A stretch of 64,000 nucleotides of DNA, from contig CM062814.1 in NCBI GenBank assembly GCA_031772625.1, forward strand, positions 826,716,757 to 826,780,756. The letters run 5' to 3'. This document shows positions 33,340 to 45,422 of this stretch, piece after piece. How positions within the stretch are numbered: the stretch's first letter is position 1; each line of letters begins with the position of its first letter. The notes beneath the pieces are model-generated. The model did no database searches. It saw nothing but the letters and a program-made list of their open reading frames with translations, and was not told where the DNA came from. This DNA is from Pinus tabuliformis (taxonomy: Eukaryota > Streptophyta > Pinopsida > Pinales > Pinaceae). The position numbers and the translations under genes are program-made.

Positions 33340-33660
33340 TGTAACGACCAAAAGTCGTTTATGTAGCGGAAATATTTAAAATACTTCGTAAACAAAGACA
33401 TGCATCGTAGGATAGTAATTGTAATTGTATATTGAATATCAGAATTGATATAGGATGAGTACAAATGAGAATAAGGGTCCTGTATATATAGCCAAGTAAG
33501 TACCCTTTCACAAACAGGGATGTCTCTATGACATGCGTTTTCATTATTAACTAACTAACCATTAGTTTAATTTACTTTTATTTATTATTATATTTATATT
33601 ATTATGATTATTATTTATTATCTATTTTTATTTATTTTTACATAATTTATGTTCATAACA
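33340..33660 (-). repeat. 5' LTR of element B
   Basis: 321 bp. Flanked outside by CACTT and inside by the initiator-Met-tRNA primer-binding site. Confidence 0.88.
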
Positions 33661-33903
33661 CACTTGCTCGTCCTTTTGCAAAGATAACTCACATTAGGAG
33701 ACAAAAACTCACTCCATTTCTTATATTTGATCATCACTCATGGAATTCAGCGTCCTTTAGAGAGCTCGACTTAGCCTTCTGTAACTGGCTACTTGTGGAG
33801 ATGTGATATTTTTGGATCCATTGCGATTTGAGATTAATTATTTGTCTTGGAGATGTCTTTTTGTGATTAAAAGAAGGCTATTTCATGGAGGAATTGTATG
33901 TTT

Positions 33904-34150
33904 TTGTTTGTTTGTTTGTTAGGTAATGTGAGTCTTGAGATGACTGACACGCCTAACCTGTGGCTTGAGTAGGCGCGACCCAGGGGTATCTAAGCCTGTC
34001 AAAATCACCCAGGGATCGCACCAGGCCTAGACCACACCAACCCTTGGCATAGTTAGATTTTTGTGCATAGAGTTTCAAATTGGTGACCTTTCCACCACTG
34101 AGTGCCTAAACAGAACACCCTGTCACTGTCTATTCGATGTCCCTGTGGGT
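33904..34150 (-). mobile_element. tRNA-derived SINE with (AAAC)n tail
   Basis: A 247-bp insert bounded by an 18-bp direct repeat TGGAGGAATTGTATGTTT (33886-33903, 34151-34168). On the minus strand it starts ACCCACAGGGACATCG. It has an A-box-like TTTAGGCACTCAGTGGTGG and a B-box-like CACCAATTTGAAACTC about 35 bases later, as in plant Au-type SINEs, and ends in a TAACAAACAAACAAACAA tail. The target duplication and tail are decisive for retroposition; the tRNA relationship is a pattern match. Confidence 0.8.
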
Positions 34151-34168
34151 TGGAGGAATTGTATGTTT

Positions 34169-34829
34169 AATTGCATAGTTTTATTGTTTTTCATGTGATA
34201 AATTAATTGTTGGGTTTTTATTGTTCCATGTCTAAATGCAAATTATTTATGGGAAATCTTGGTTGATTATTGCATGTTAAATTTGTCTTCCTTGAAATCC
34301 ATATGGGACCTCCTAGAGAACTTCCCCTATTTAATTTCTACCCTCACAAAGAAGATAGCTAGGGTTTATCAAGTGAAAACTAGGGTTTTCCTCCTTACTC
34401 CAAGCATTAATTCACTTTCTCTTAAATTTAGCCCTAAAGACTCCACCCAAGTAGGAATAGGCACTAGGAATCCTTGTGTTGGTCAAAAGCTACAAAAACT
34501 TCAATATTTTCTCCTTTCCTTTTCTAAGTCCTTCAAGGCTAGCTACTAGGGCTATTTTGCAGGGCTAAATTCAATTAGGGCTTTCTTGGATAGATGTTGG
34601 AGCTTAATTGGCTTGGATTTTACCTTGTTGATCCTTTTCACTCTAAATAGAGCATTTTACTTGGTTATGTTTTCCTAGAAGGGCTGACGTCAGTCTCCCT
34701 AATTAATTTGTGCCCTAGAGAACCCTAATCCTTGCTAGGGATTCAACTTAGGGCTTAATTTGAAGGTTTGCCTTCTTTGTTGATTACATCATTTGCAAAA
34801 TCTTTCTTTGGTACTTGTATGCTTGGATA
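34169..34829. other. Unassigned non-coding DNA
   Basis: AT-rich with no recognised gene or repeat. A 96-codon open stretch at 34259-34549 has no family resemblance. Confidence 0.35.
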
Positions 34830-36655
34830 TGTTAGATTTTGTAGCTCAGATAGGTGTTCTAGTCTCAGGTGGTGTCATCACAAGAGAATAAATTATCTCC
34901 AAGCCTAGGAATTTTTTCTTAGGGAAAATGTCTTAATTAGATTATTAACCAGTTTTTAATGCTTTTCCTGAGATAATTTAAGGAAAATAGGTTAGTTAAT
35001 CAATATTAATTGAGACAAGTCGATTTCTCTCTAGTGACTTCTAGAAAAGGTACTTGATAGAGTCAAGATGATCTTAGCCATCGATCATGGTTAGATCTTG
35101 GCTGTTGAATTCTCAATGAGAGATTATAAGAAGACATCGATGGGTATCTTGGAGATTGTTGAACAGAGGCACAATGATGGTGTGGGATTTGACACTAGTG
35201 AGGATTTCAATAGTGATTGAGTGAGAAGAATTTTTCTGGAGCATATTCTTCATCAGAAAGACTTCCAACTTTTGAGTTTTAGAGGGAGGTTCTGCAAGGG
35301 CCGAATTATTTTGTAGAGGGCCGAGTTTCTCCAGTTGTGTGAATTAATATAGGTAGGTTGATTTGCCAGGAGGAGGCTGGTTTTGCCAGAGAGAGGTCCA
35401 TTTCAGGAAGAGGCTGAATTTTAAGAGGCCGATTTGCCAGTGGAGGCTGAAATTTTTCTCCAGAAGTGCGAGTTGCCAATGGATGTTGAATTCCTCTAGG
35501 CTGCACATGTGGGCCGAGTTTCTTCCAATGGGTCGAATTTATTTGCAAAAGTGAAGATCAATTTTTGTTGGAGCTTTTCCATTCTATGACAAGAAATTCT
35601 AATTTCTATCAGTTATAGATTTGCTGAAGACATAAGAAAACCCTCATCTATAGAACTGGTTTTCCCCACATTGGGGTGTTTTTGTAGGGACATTTGCCCA
35701 AAAATATCTGTGTCCATTTTTTATGTGTGTGATTTTCTCAGTTCATGTGAATTTCAATTGGTGAATATTGTAGTAGTGTTTTTATTCAGTGTTTGCACTA
35801 TTTCTTTTTTCTTTTTTTTTTTTGCTAAGACAAATAATCGTTAATAAAAGATAGGTTGGATAATTACCAGATAACTGTAATAAGTTTTGGATCAAAGTTA
35901 GATTTGTAATTTTCACATGGTATCAAAGCATATTTGAAGTGCAGAGGGTTTACTTGAGAAGGAGCGCGTAGGGTGCAAGAGAGGAAGCCGAGGGTTTGTA
36001 AAACCTAGATCGATTTGTTTTAGATTTTCTTGGGGCTTGCTTATTTTATTCCGAGGGTTTTAGTGAAATGGCTTCAATTGGTTTACGTGATCAAGACAAT
36101 TTAGAGGGAGCATTTAACTTTGGCATAATCCCATTAATCTTGGAGGAGAATGGTTTAAAGGAGTATGCGACTAGTGTTGTAGCCGTACCGGTAGATGCAA
36201 CACAACTCCTTACCTACAAGGAAGATGCCATAACCATGCACTTTATTCTAGACGGGGTCAAGGATCACATCATGCCTCAGATAGCAGAATAAGATATGGG
36301 AAAGATGTGGGATGCAATACTCTATCAAGATTCTAGTGTAAACATGAAGTTGATCATGATGGAGAAACTTCGAAGCATGAAACAAAGCAAGGGTGAAACC
36401 ATTGTGTCTTATCTTACTAGGATGAGACGTGTCAAGGAAGAATTGGCCGATGTTGGTGAGAAAATCGAGGACGATGAGCTTGTTAGGACAACCCTCAACG
36501 ACTTTACTAAGGAGTGGGATGTCTTCGTACAGGTTATTACAGGAAGGCAGAGTCTTCTAGATACTGCAAGACTATGGTTAGATTTTACCCAGGAAGTGTT
36601 GAAATATGTAACTAGGTTCGGTTTTCATAATGACATATGTAATCATGAGCGCTTC
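34830..36655 (+). mobile_element. Copia fragment: 5' LTR plus gag
   Basis: The LTR runs 34830-35917, from TGTTAGATTTTGTAGC to TTTTCACA. It is followed directly by the primer-binding site TGGTATCAAAGC (35918-35929), a leader, and then gag remnants at 36068-36655. The gag frames show the copia UBN2-type pattern (YKEDAITMHFILDGVKD, then MEKLRSMKQSKGETIVSYLTRM and LVRTTLND). Nothing after gag is recognisable. Broken and truncated fossil. Its LTR family also occurs at 15621. Confidence 0.75.
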
Positions 36656-38011
36656 TAGGTTTGTCATAGAGTCAATTGAGTCATTTTCATGTATTGAAGA
36701 CCTATTGTCGCCTGGATTGTACAGGCACCGCGACAACGCTCAAGTCGGGGGTTGTCACCCTGATCCCCAACCTCTCCGTTCTAGTTGTCTCCCAACAATA
36801 GGCTATGGGGGGTAGTCCCTATGGAAATGAGATGAAGGAAAACAAGTTGGGAACCAACTTGCCCGGGAGACACAGTTGAGTGGCCTAACCACTTGGTAAA
36901 AATTTAGCAAGATTAATGATTTGATTAGATTTAGAGTTTGAGACCAGTGCCTTATGGAGTCAAGAGTTCTTGCTTATTATAAATTATGACCAAGTAATCG
37001 GATGGACAATCGTTGCTTGTATGATTAGCTAACCTATATGCTTATGCAAATCCTAGGATCTAGGTGTGATGCAAGGATCTTGGTTAATTTTAATTATATG
37101 CCTAGTCTAGATGTAACCTTCCCTTAACTGTTTTGAAGCTAGGCTCCAAGGTAGGTTGTGGGAAGGAGGCCAACAGGAAGCAGGCAAAGGCCTAATTAAC
37201 GATACTTTCTGTTAGGCTCCTATCACCTGATGCCTCTGATGCTGCAGAGACTGTGGCTCTGACGACTACAAGGTCACCATGTTAACCACCGAAGAGTTGC
37301 TAAGCCCTCAAGCTAGGTGAGAAGGGTGGCCCTATGTTTCTATCAACCAAGCTTATGCTTGGAGGTAAGTTTTAATGCAACTAGTTCCTAGAATGCTTGT
37401 GCAATGATGATGAGTGAAATTATCTTGAGTTAAGATTTGTTTGGGTTCTTTAAGTACTTAATGTAAATTATCTTATAGCAAGAGTACTTAACAATAATGA
37501 TATGAATATTAAACAAGATAAATGCTTAAGGATACAAGTGCAAACTTTCAACTATAGATTAATCCACAAGATGCTTAACCAATTTGTGATAAGAACTTAG
37601 AGCAATTTATCCAATTATCAATTAACCAATGGTTACAAGATGTCAACCGCAATTACCAAAGATGATTCTCAACAAGATATTTTGTGGTCTTATTATTCAA
37701 TGCTAATTATCAGGGGATGCTCAGTTGGATTCAATCAATGCTTTTACCGCAATATCTTAAATGTCAAAACAACTTTAAACAAGATTAGAAAAATTAGGGC
37801 TTGAGTGATTAAGTGCCAAGTTAACAAATTCTCAAATTCAACTCAAGACAAGCCAATGTTAGATCAACTGTAATACTTCAGAAATTCAACATTTATTAGT
37901 CCTATCTTAGCAATAGAAAAATCTCTTTAAATCATTAAATTTGCCAAGCATATGAAACAAAAAATTTCCCAATGATTAGCCAATGTAAATTTATGAATTT
38001 CAGACCTCTTA
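36656..38011. other. Unassigned AT-rich DNA
   Basis: No frame or transposon recognised. A GC-richer patch at about 36710-36880 (around GGCACCGCGACAACGCTC) is unidentified. It flanks the retroposed insert at 38032. Confidence 0.3.
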
Positions 38012-38031
38012 AGATATAACATATGACTGTT

Positions 38032-39474
38032 TTTTTCTTAATTGGTCTACTCCTATATTAGTACAAAAAGATATTACAGCAAGGCCGAAGCCTTGAAAGT
38101 TCTAGCCATGAAAATGGCATTCTAGCAAAGACTCACTTGACGAGTTGACAATAGAACCTGCTTGGTTGTAATCAAGCCGAACACTGACCCTTACAATACC
38201 TGAAAAACTGACTCTTACATTGCCCATACAGTAAGTGAAAACTGACCCAAACAGAGTTACAAGACCGACTTGTGCTTTGCCAACTATGGGCATTTTCCGA
38301 CCAAAACATAGACACGTACAGACACTTATCATGGAGAAGACCGACCTGTAGAAGTGACAACATTCAAAATCAAGGAGCATGCGTGCCGGAAAACTGTAGA
38401 TCTTCAGTGGCTGGCTTGAGGAACCGGAAGCGCTGACACGTTCAGATTTCATTGGAGGTCATAGGATGTTCTTCAACGATGCGGCACCCGAATTGATCAG
38501 AGTCTATGGAGTCAGAGGGATGAGCAGCTGAGGTTGAAGGAACATCACCTGAGGGCGCGCCTGGGCCATTGTTAACTATGTGACTTGTTGTCTTTCTATG
38601 CTCATTGGCTGGAGATTGCTTTGATTTGCCCTTCTGTTTTCCTGAGGAGCTTCTCTTGAGCCCACTGCATTCTCAATCAATTCAATAGCAACATAAACTA
38701 TAAAGGAAGCATTGCCCAAAGAGCATGGTATCCAGAACCGGGCGGTGTGCGAGTGAGAATGGTGCTCGCCAACATTAATTCTATCAGGCCCCCTTCCCCT
38801 GCCTCTGCCACTGTGAGTTGTAGGATAGCTAAAGCTGTTGAACTCCGAAGCCTCCGAAGTGGGTTCCGACGAGGTTGGTGAGTGCTGGCGGATGGCACGA
38901 CCCCGGGCACTGCCCCTTCTGCAACCCATGCGTGGCCGTTCTCGTGGCATTATAAAAGGAGCTGGACAGAGCGACGGTGAGGGAATGGCCTGATAGCAAC
39001 TGAGGGAAGAACCCACAGTGAATGGCGACAGATGAGCTTGAACCAGAGCCGCGTTGAGGCCAGAGGATATAATGGCGGACAGCGGATGGAGAAGAGTGAC
39101 AGTCGTGGAGGGTGAGTCTGGCAAGCCACGAATGAAGTTACTGACAGAGAGTGAGGATATCTGATCAAACAAAGAGCTGTGAACCTGAGCCGAGCGAGGG
39201 ATGAGGATGTGGAAGGCGATCGAGGGACCGCCAGCAGCAACAACCAAAACCCAAATGAAGGCGCGCAGAGAGGTAGCAGGCATGGGGAACCCGCCTAAGG
39301 CCATCTGGCATAAAACAGAAACCGGGTGAAACAGAGTAAAGTCGACCTTTAATGCGTTTGTGCGAAGCAGGAGTGTCGGACAGCGGCATTTACAGATGGC
39401 GCCTGTGAGCTGCCACTTGCCCACCTTTGCCATCCTCGTCGTACTGACTCGCTGATTAACCACCCGCATCCGGG
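38032..39474 (-). mobile_element. Retroposed insert with 20-bp target duplication (LINE-like or retrogene)
   Basis: A 1443-bp insert between perfect copies of AGATATAACATATGACTGTT (38012-38031, 39475-39494). On the minus strand it begins CCCGGATGCGGGTGG and ends ATTAAGAAAAA, a short A tail, so L1-type target-primed reverse transcription is the likely mechanism. It is GC-richer than its surroundings. A minus-strand frame at 38576-39547 runs through its 5' end: an ATG lies 4 bases in, followed by VVNQRVSTTRMAKVG, then a Ser/Pro-rich middle and a GRGRGRGPDR patch. I do not recognise the protein. It could be the 5' part of a LINE transcript or a processed copy of a host mRNA. Confidence 0.75.
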
Positions 39475-39494
39475 AGATATAACATATGACTGTT

Positions 39495-42113
39495 ATGACA
39501 GTGGTAAAAAAGTTATAGCAGTAGTAAGGAAAACGCCTTAGATCCAAGAGACAATAATAAGCTAATGATGACTAGATATGATCAGTGAGATGCCCAACAA
39601 CTTGCCAAAGTAAAATATGACTTTTAAACTACTTTAAGATGCAGTATCCAAAAATAAATCAGATTTGATATAACTTATTACAACAAGAAGTAAATCAACA
39701 AATCAGTAAGTTGTTGATGTTACAACAAGTGCCCAAAATACTCAAAACTAGAAAAAATTTGCCAAAACTGAAAAGTTTAGTTTTTTGAGCCTTTTAAGGT
39801 AAATTATTCAGAAAATTACAGATCTGATTCAGTCATTTATGCAGAAAATTTCAGCAAGCAAAATTTTAGATCTACGCTAGATTGTTGACGCCCAAGTGGC
39901 CAAATTTCTAGAAAAATTAAATATTGCAATTTTAGAGTATTTTGACAACCTAAATGTGATTTTAGGGCTTATGTATCACTATTATGAAACAAAAATTACA
40001 GCAGTAGCAAAACAGTGAGAAAACTAGGGTTTAGAGAGAAAACCCTAGGCCCAAGGCCTTGTAGATTACTTGCCCAAATTTGCCAAAATTTCTCCAATGT
40101 ACTTGGCACTTGAAAACAAAAGATTTGAGCCAAAATTTCTACAAAACAAATTGTTAGAGATAAAATGCCAATCCTTTGAAGAAACCCTTGTTTGAAATGA
40201 GATCTAGCCCTTGTAGGGCTTATGACCTTTTTAATGCTCGCAAAATAGATTCCAAACATTAGCTTTTCAGGTTGGGTAAGGGCTAGGGCCTTCAAAAATT
40301 GGGTTTTTTCCCTGATTTGAAAATAAACAACCTGCGAAAATAACCTGAAAACCCTAGACGTTTAGGGTTTCTGAGGTCTCCAATGCTATTTCTTTCTTAA
40401 TCCTGAAACAAATTTAGAATAGAAACCCAAATACCCAATATAAAAAATTTAAATTTAGAAACCCCAAAACCCCAAATACTGTACAAAAATTCAAAACCCC
40501 AAACCCCCAAAACCCCAAATATATACAAAAATACTAAAAATCCCCAAAACCCAAGTTAGAAAAAATAATTTACAAGTTAGATCTACAAAATTATTTATAA
40601 AATTTACAAATATACGAGGGTTTTGAAAATTTTGAAATTTTGAGAAAATATTTTTATAGAGTTTTTTGTTTGGTGAATGGCTTAAAACGCTTTAGAAACC
40701 CCCAATGTATACTATAGCCTTAGCGAAGTTTTAATCCACCATATAAATATATGGAATCCAAGCAACAATGGTTCTTGTCCAAGTTTGTGAACTTGGAGGC
40801 CAGAGATTGAAGTACTTGCAAGCACTATGTATTTATCTAAAAAATAATCTATTAGATCACATGGGGAATCAAACCACCTAGGATTAGCCTAAAACTATGA
40901 ATAACATGATTTTATCTCCAGCTAATGAAAAAAAAATCTTACCAATATTCAGCACAACATAAAATACCCATAGTCAACACATACCACAAATCAATAAGCA
41001 AGAACACCTTGAATTTCACCCCAAAGTCTTTATTATGATAGAAAAAATAGTTCCCAACAGGACAATAGTTACAAAGATGCTTTAGTAGCAATTTTCTGGC
41101 CAGAGATCAAGATGCTAAAGATTCAAATGACTCTAATTTATAGATTTATCCTCCAAGTGGGAAAATAACGGATAGTTTCTTTGATCATTGTCAAAATAAT
41201 CTTGGCAGTTGATAAACACTTCAAGATCTATTAATCTTGGCCCTTGATTTTTTATTTTTGAAGAATTTTCGAATTTATCATTTAATTCCATTTTTATTAG
41301 TTCAAAATTAATTATTTTGAGCTAATTTCTTCAAAAATTTGATTTTAACTTAACCACCAAGGTCCAAGGGTCCATTTTTTCTTGAAATATACAATATTCC
41401 CTTGGTGGAGGAACTTTAAAAATTGATTCCTTTAGGACCCACGATTTTTTCCACTTGTAGAATTATTTTTCGTAAGCCAATTTAATTTTGACTCTATTAA
41501 TTAATTTTCTAGCTTAGGATTTAATTTTATTTTGCCAGAAAAATTAATTAACTTATACATGGGGGGATTTAATTATTTTTCCACCCTCTAATATATAAGA
41601 TTTTATATTTACAACCCGCAAAGGGGGAATACACATTTGGCTTAGACCCTCAAGACACATAACTCATCTGCGACACAATATGATTTAGTAAACCAAGTGA
41701 TTTGTAATAAAATAATTAAGCCAACTAGCTTAAATTATTCGCAAATCACTTTTACATGACAGACTTGACTAAAAACACTAGGATTCACCTAAGATTTCGA
41801 CAATAAATTTCACCCTAGCTTTCGGGTTTATGCTGGAGGGAAAACCCTCTTTTGATTAGCTGTGTCTAGAAACATAGGTAATCAATGAGGTTAAAAAATT
41901 TCCTAGGATGAAATTCGTCATCAAAATTATAGGCTTACCTAGGTTGTTACATATACTCAAGGTCTTGCTAGGATCATTTACATCATATAACTTGCAAAAT
42001 GGGTTGACCATGACACATGGATTGCTGATAGGTGATCTGATCATGTCGAAAAATTTGGTACTTGTGCTTCCTTGGAACTTCGACAATTTGAGTGCAACAA
42101 GACCCATTTGGGC
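39495..42113. other. Unassigned AT-rich DNA
   Basis: No gene seen. A short low-complexity stretch of AAACCCC-like words lies at about 40430-40560. The last part (41836-42113) may belong to an old retroelement but shows no diagnostic motif. Confidence 0.3.
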
Positions 42114-42928
42114 ATGTTACATATTGCAAAGAATTTTTTTTCGAGTCAAAAGACTCTCCAAGACCTCGTCATGATGCAAAGATAGATTCGACCTACATGA
42201 AGGGACAAGTCGGCGTAAAGATAACATTCGTACCCCTCACAAGCCTATAAATAAGAAGGAACTCGACCTCATTTGGAGACTCATTCAAGCAAGTTCCATC
42301 TTCTCAAGATAGAAGCTGGAAAATGACGAAAAAGAAGGAGATGAACTAGATCGAAGTTTTTGGGCGTCTCTCTCTCTCTCTCTCTCTTTCTCGTGTTAGG
42401 GTTTCTACAATTGTTGGGCAGAAGAAGTTGTTGGACAAAATATTTGTTGGGCAGGTCGAAGTTGCAGAAGAATTTGCTGGGGAGAACGAAGTTCCAAAAG
42501 AATCAATTGGGTAAGTCGAGATTGCAGAAGTTGCTGGAAGCAAGATTTGACTTGGTCTTGGAGGGTCTTGGTCAAGGTTCATAAGTCTTGGAATTCGTCA
42601 ATTGAGGTTCTATAAGAAGAGAAGAAATCTTGTGGGTTTTCCTCTCAGTTGGAGAGGTTTTGGTCCTGGCTAATCGCCTACATCTTGTGTCCTATTGTCT
42701 CATTGATTTTATTGTTTGGTAGTTGTTTGATGATAAAGAACACTAATAATAATCAACTGTAAGAAGAAGCTAATCAAGTTAAGTAAAAATACATCACAAA
42801 CAATTATCAAAGTGAGAGAAATCACCTAATATAGCTGCCCCTAGATTTCTCAACAAGAAGAGCTTAGGAGGAGTCTCATCAGCGACACCAACAACAATAG
42901 CTAGAAGGGTGAGAGAGAACAGGACAAC
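42114..42928 (+). repeat. Copia LTR-like segment
   Basis: It has LTR character: a possible start TGTTACATATTGC, a TATA box CCTATAAATAAG near 42243, a (CT)n tract at 42367-42392, and a block TTTTGGTCCTGGCTAATCG plus CATCTTGTGTCCT. That block resembles the LTR end region at about 60380-60425 in the copia at 58553. No coding region follows; the ends are uncertain. Confidence 0.45.
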
Positions 42929-43836
42929 TCTTAAATTTTGTAACTATGATTGGTCTTCATAATGTATCTTTGGCCCTTGATGTATTTATATTAATTATTG
43001 TAAAGCATATTTTAAATGTTAGAGAAATAAAAATATATTTTGAGTCAAGTCCCATTTGGATTTTTAAAAGAGAAAATTTGAATTTTCGAAATTGAAATTT
43101 TTGGCTCCAAGTTTATCAAGTCGGCCTAGGCAGAGTCACACCCATTCAACCCAAGCCATAACACTATATAAAGGCAGCTCGACCTCCTCCTCAATGCACC
43201 AATTTGCACTTCTCTCAAACAAGTTTCTTTTGGGCATCCAAGTGAAGGGAAAAAAGGACAAGGAGGACGAAAAGAAGGACGCAGTTGATTTCTTTCTCTC
43301 TTCTAGCTCGCACGTATGGAAGGTCTCTCTCTCTCTCTCTCTAATTCATAGATTTTTTAGGCAATTTTTGTTGCAGGGGGGTGAAATTCTAGGCAGCTGT
43401 AGGGGGTCAAAATTCTGGGATTCTGGAAGTTTTCGGGAGGCCGAAATTTGGCCTAGGGAATATCAGTAGAGCGAGTTGCTGGATCAGATTGGAAGGCTTG
43501 ACTTGGAAGGTTTGACTAGGTTTGACCATAGAATTGTTGAAAGTCAGTTTGACTTAGTTGTTGATTAGAGGTATAGGTGTGTCTCTTGTTGAACAAAAGA
43601 ATTTCTCTATTGAAAAAGGTCGTTGGGTTTTTCCCCTTGTGGGTTTTCCTAGGTTAAATCTTGTGCTCTCTTTGTGCATTATGATCTCTATTGTTCCACT
43701 GTTGTTGTATGGTTGAATTTATGAAGTATAATTGCTTATTGATATACTGGAAAAGTTAAAAGAACAACATCTTTAGAAGTAATTATTAGTTTTCAGAAAT
43801 ATTGTGCTTGTATCTATAACACTTGAAAAATCAGCA
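42929..43836 (+). repeat. 5' LTR of copia element A
   Basis: About 908 bp, matching 57720-58456. It contains a TATA box, a (CT)n tract at 43323-43342, and GGGTTTTTCCCCTTGTGGG near its end. It ends at TCAGCA before TGGTATCAGAGC. Confidence 0.8.
43165..43172 (+). promoter_or_regulatory. TATA box of copia A 5' LTR
   Basis: TATATAAA within CACTATATAAAGGCAGC. The 3' LTR has the same motif near 57981-57988. Confidence 0.65.
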
Positions 43837-43848
43837 TGGTATCAGAGC
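43837..43848 (+). other. Primer-binding site of copia A
   Basis: TGGTATCAGAGC, complementary to plant initiator methionine tRNA, directly after the LTR. Confidence 0.82.
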
Positions 43849-43930
43849 TTTGGTGAAGGAACATTGAGATCACTTTTGAAGAAACCCTATATTGAGAGTA
43901 CTATTGTTGAGTCCTTTTTGTTGATCTAAA

Positions 43931-45411
43931 CTATGTCACACGGTTCGAGTTCGAATTCGAGTTCGACAACGATTAAGTTCGATTTGAATTCAAATTTTCC
44001 GATCAGGTTCGAATGAGGTTCGGCATTAGGTTTGACTATACATATTTTTCAATATATATATATATATATATATATATGACAAAATAATAGAAAATTCAAA
44101 ATCGATCCATAAACACATGAATACAAATTCTTATTAGTAAACATACATGAATAATGTAATCATTCTAACATCTAGTTAAATGTAAACATACACAATAGTA
44201 GTTTGCAAAAAGAAATGACATAATTTTCACTCTTCAAAATTTAAATGGATGTCAAATACTAGTAATCTTTTAGAAAATCACATAATCAAAACATGATCAA
44301 AATTTAAACATACACATTCCAATACAACTATATTAAGAACTCATTGTAGGACATCTTCAAATTTCAAAATTTTAAATATCATCAAAGTCATAATATCATC
44401 AAAGTCATCAACACATGGAATTCCATCATTTGGCTCATCTAGTGAGTCACCATCAATGCTAATATAATAAGGAAGTCATAAGGACCATTGCCAAGTAGTT
44501 ATAATCCATAAAATTGTTCTAGGAAATTCAAAAAACATAGATAATATATACTTAATCAGAATGTTGTGAACATATAATTAACTGTGTGCAAAGATAATCA
44601 CGTGCCTAATAAAAATAGGCTTGAAACTGTAAATTTGGAGTGTAGTTGAAGGCTTTAACGAAACTTTAGGCTGACAAGGGTCTTTTAACGAAACTTTAGG
44701 CTGACAACTCCAAGATCAACCAATTTTGAGATTAATTCCTTTAGGAATCTAACATGAGTGGGACTTGAAATCAACTATATATGCACATAAACAGAATATC
44801 CTACAATCTTTTGTACATTATTCAGGTAAATTAAAATTCATGAATTACATAAAAACTTTATATGGATGATCATGGTCACAACTTCTGTACAATATGTTTT
44901 TAGCAGTGCAGTTATAAAAATTCCTCATAAGAAACACATATTTACAACAAAATTTGAACGCTCTGCATATCTTGAGCAAAAAAAAGCTTGTTTGTAGCCA
45001 GTCTGGTCAATGGATCCATTGACTAACGTGACTGTGTTTCTGTTACTTTTATATGGTTATAAATGGCACCAGCAAGTAAAACAACTGTTTTTTTTGCAAA
45101 TATGGTTTATAAATGGTGGCTATAAACTACCTACTGCTGTATAAAAGGATTAAGACTGGCAAAAGATTACTCAGTACAATTGAAAGGGAAGCCATGAAAT
45201 GCTGAATACACGACGAACCCTAAATCGAACCTTAAAAAATTCGTTTAAATTCGCGTTCAGGTTCGTTGAAGTTCGTTTAGGTTCGAGTTCGTGCAGGTTC
45301 GACTTTAGGTTCGAATTTCAGGTTTGGCGAACCTGAACGAATTTCAAATTTTTTTCAGGTTCGTTGAATTTCGAACCTAAACCTTCAGGTTCGCCGAACC
45401 CTGTGACATAG
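43931..45411. mobile_element. Non-autonomous hAT element, 1.5 kb
   Basis: The 8-bp target duplication is GATCTAAA/GATCTACA (43923-43930, 45412-45419; one mismatch). The terminal inverted repeats are CTATGTCACACGGTTCG on the left and CTATGTCACAGGGTTCG read inward from the right. The subterminal zones (43940-44035 and 45215-45400) are packed with GGTTCG/CGAACC words. A (TA)n tract lies at 44051-44077. The minus strand near 44360-44475 keeps a short acidic open stretch (IDGDSLDEPNDG, VDDFDDIM), perhaps the tail of an ancestral transposase (weak). It is inserted in the leader of copia A, just before gag. Confidence 0.88.
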
Positions 45412-45422
45412 GATCTACATCG

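Larger units (their letters stand above)
29245..33660 (-). mobile_element. Non-autonomous LTR element, copy B
   Basis: A complete-looking minus-strand member of the family at 3242-11901. Its LTRs are 321 bp each (5' 33340-33660, 3' 29245-29565). A perfect CACTT target duplication flanks it (29240-29244, 33661-33665). The primer-binding site TTGGTATCAGAGC is at 33327-33339. The 3' purine-rich region next to 29566 resembles that of the Ty3 fossil at 3000. I count about 17 differences between the LTRs (about 5 percent), so it is of moderate age. The internal region lacks reverse transcriptase and integrase and encodes an unusual protein set (29633-31779). Broken, few breaks. Confidence 0.88.

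Noticed and set aside
40430-40560. AAACCCC-rich stretch as telomere-like DNA
   Set aside because: Irregular low-complexity sequence without a constant unit.
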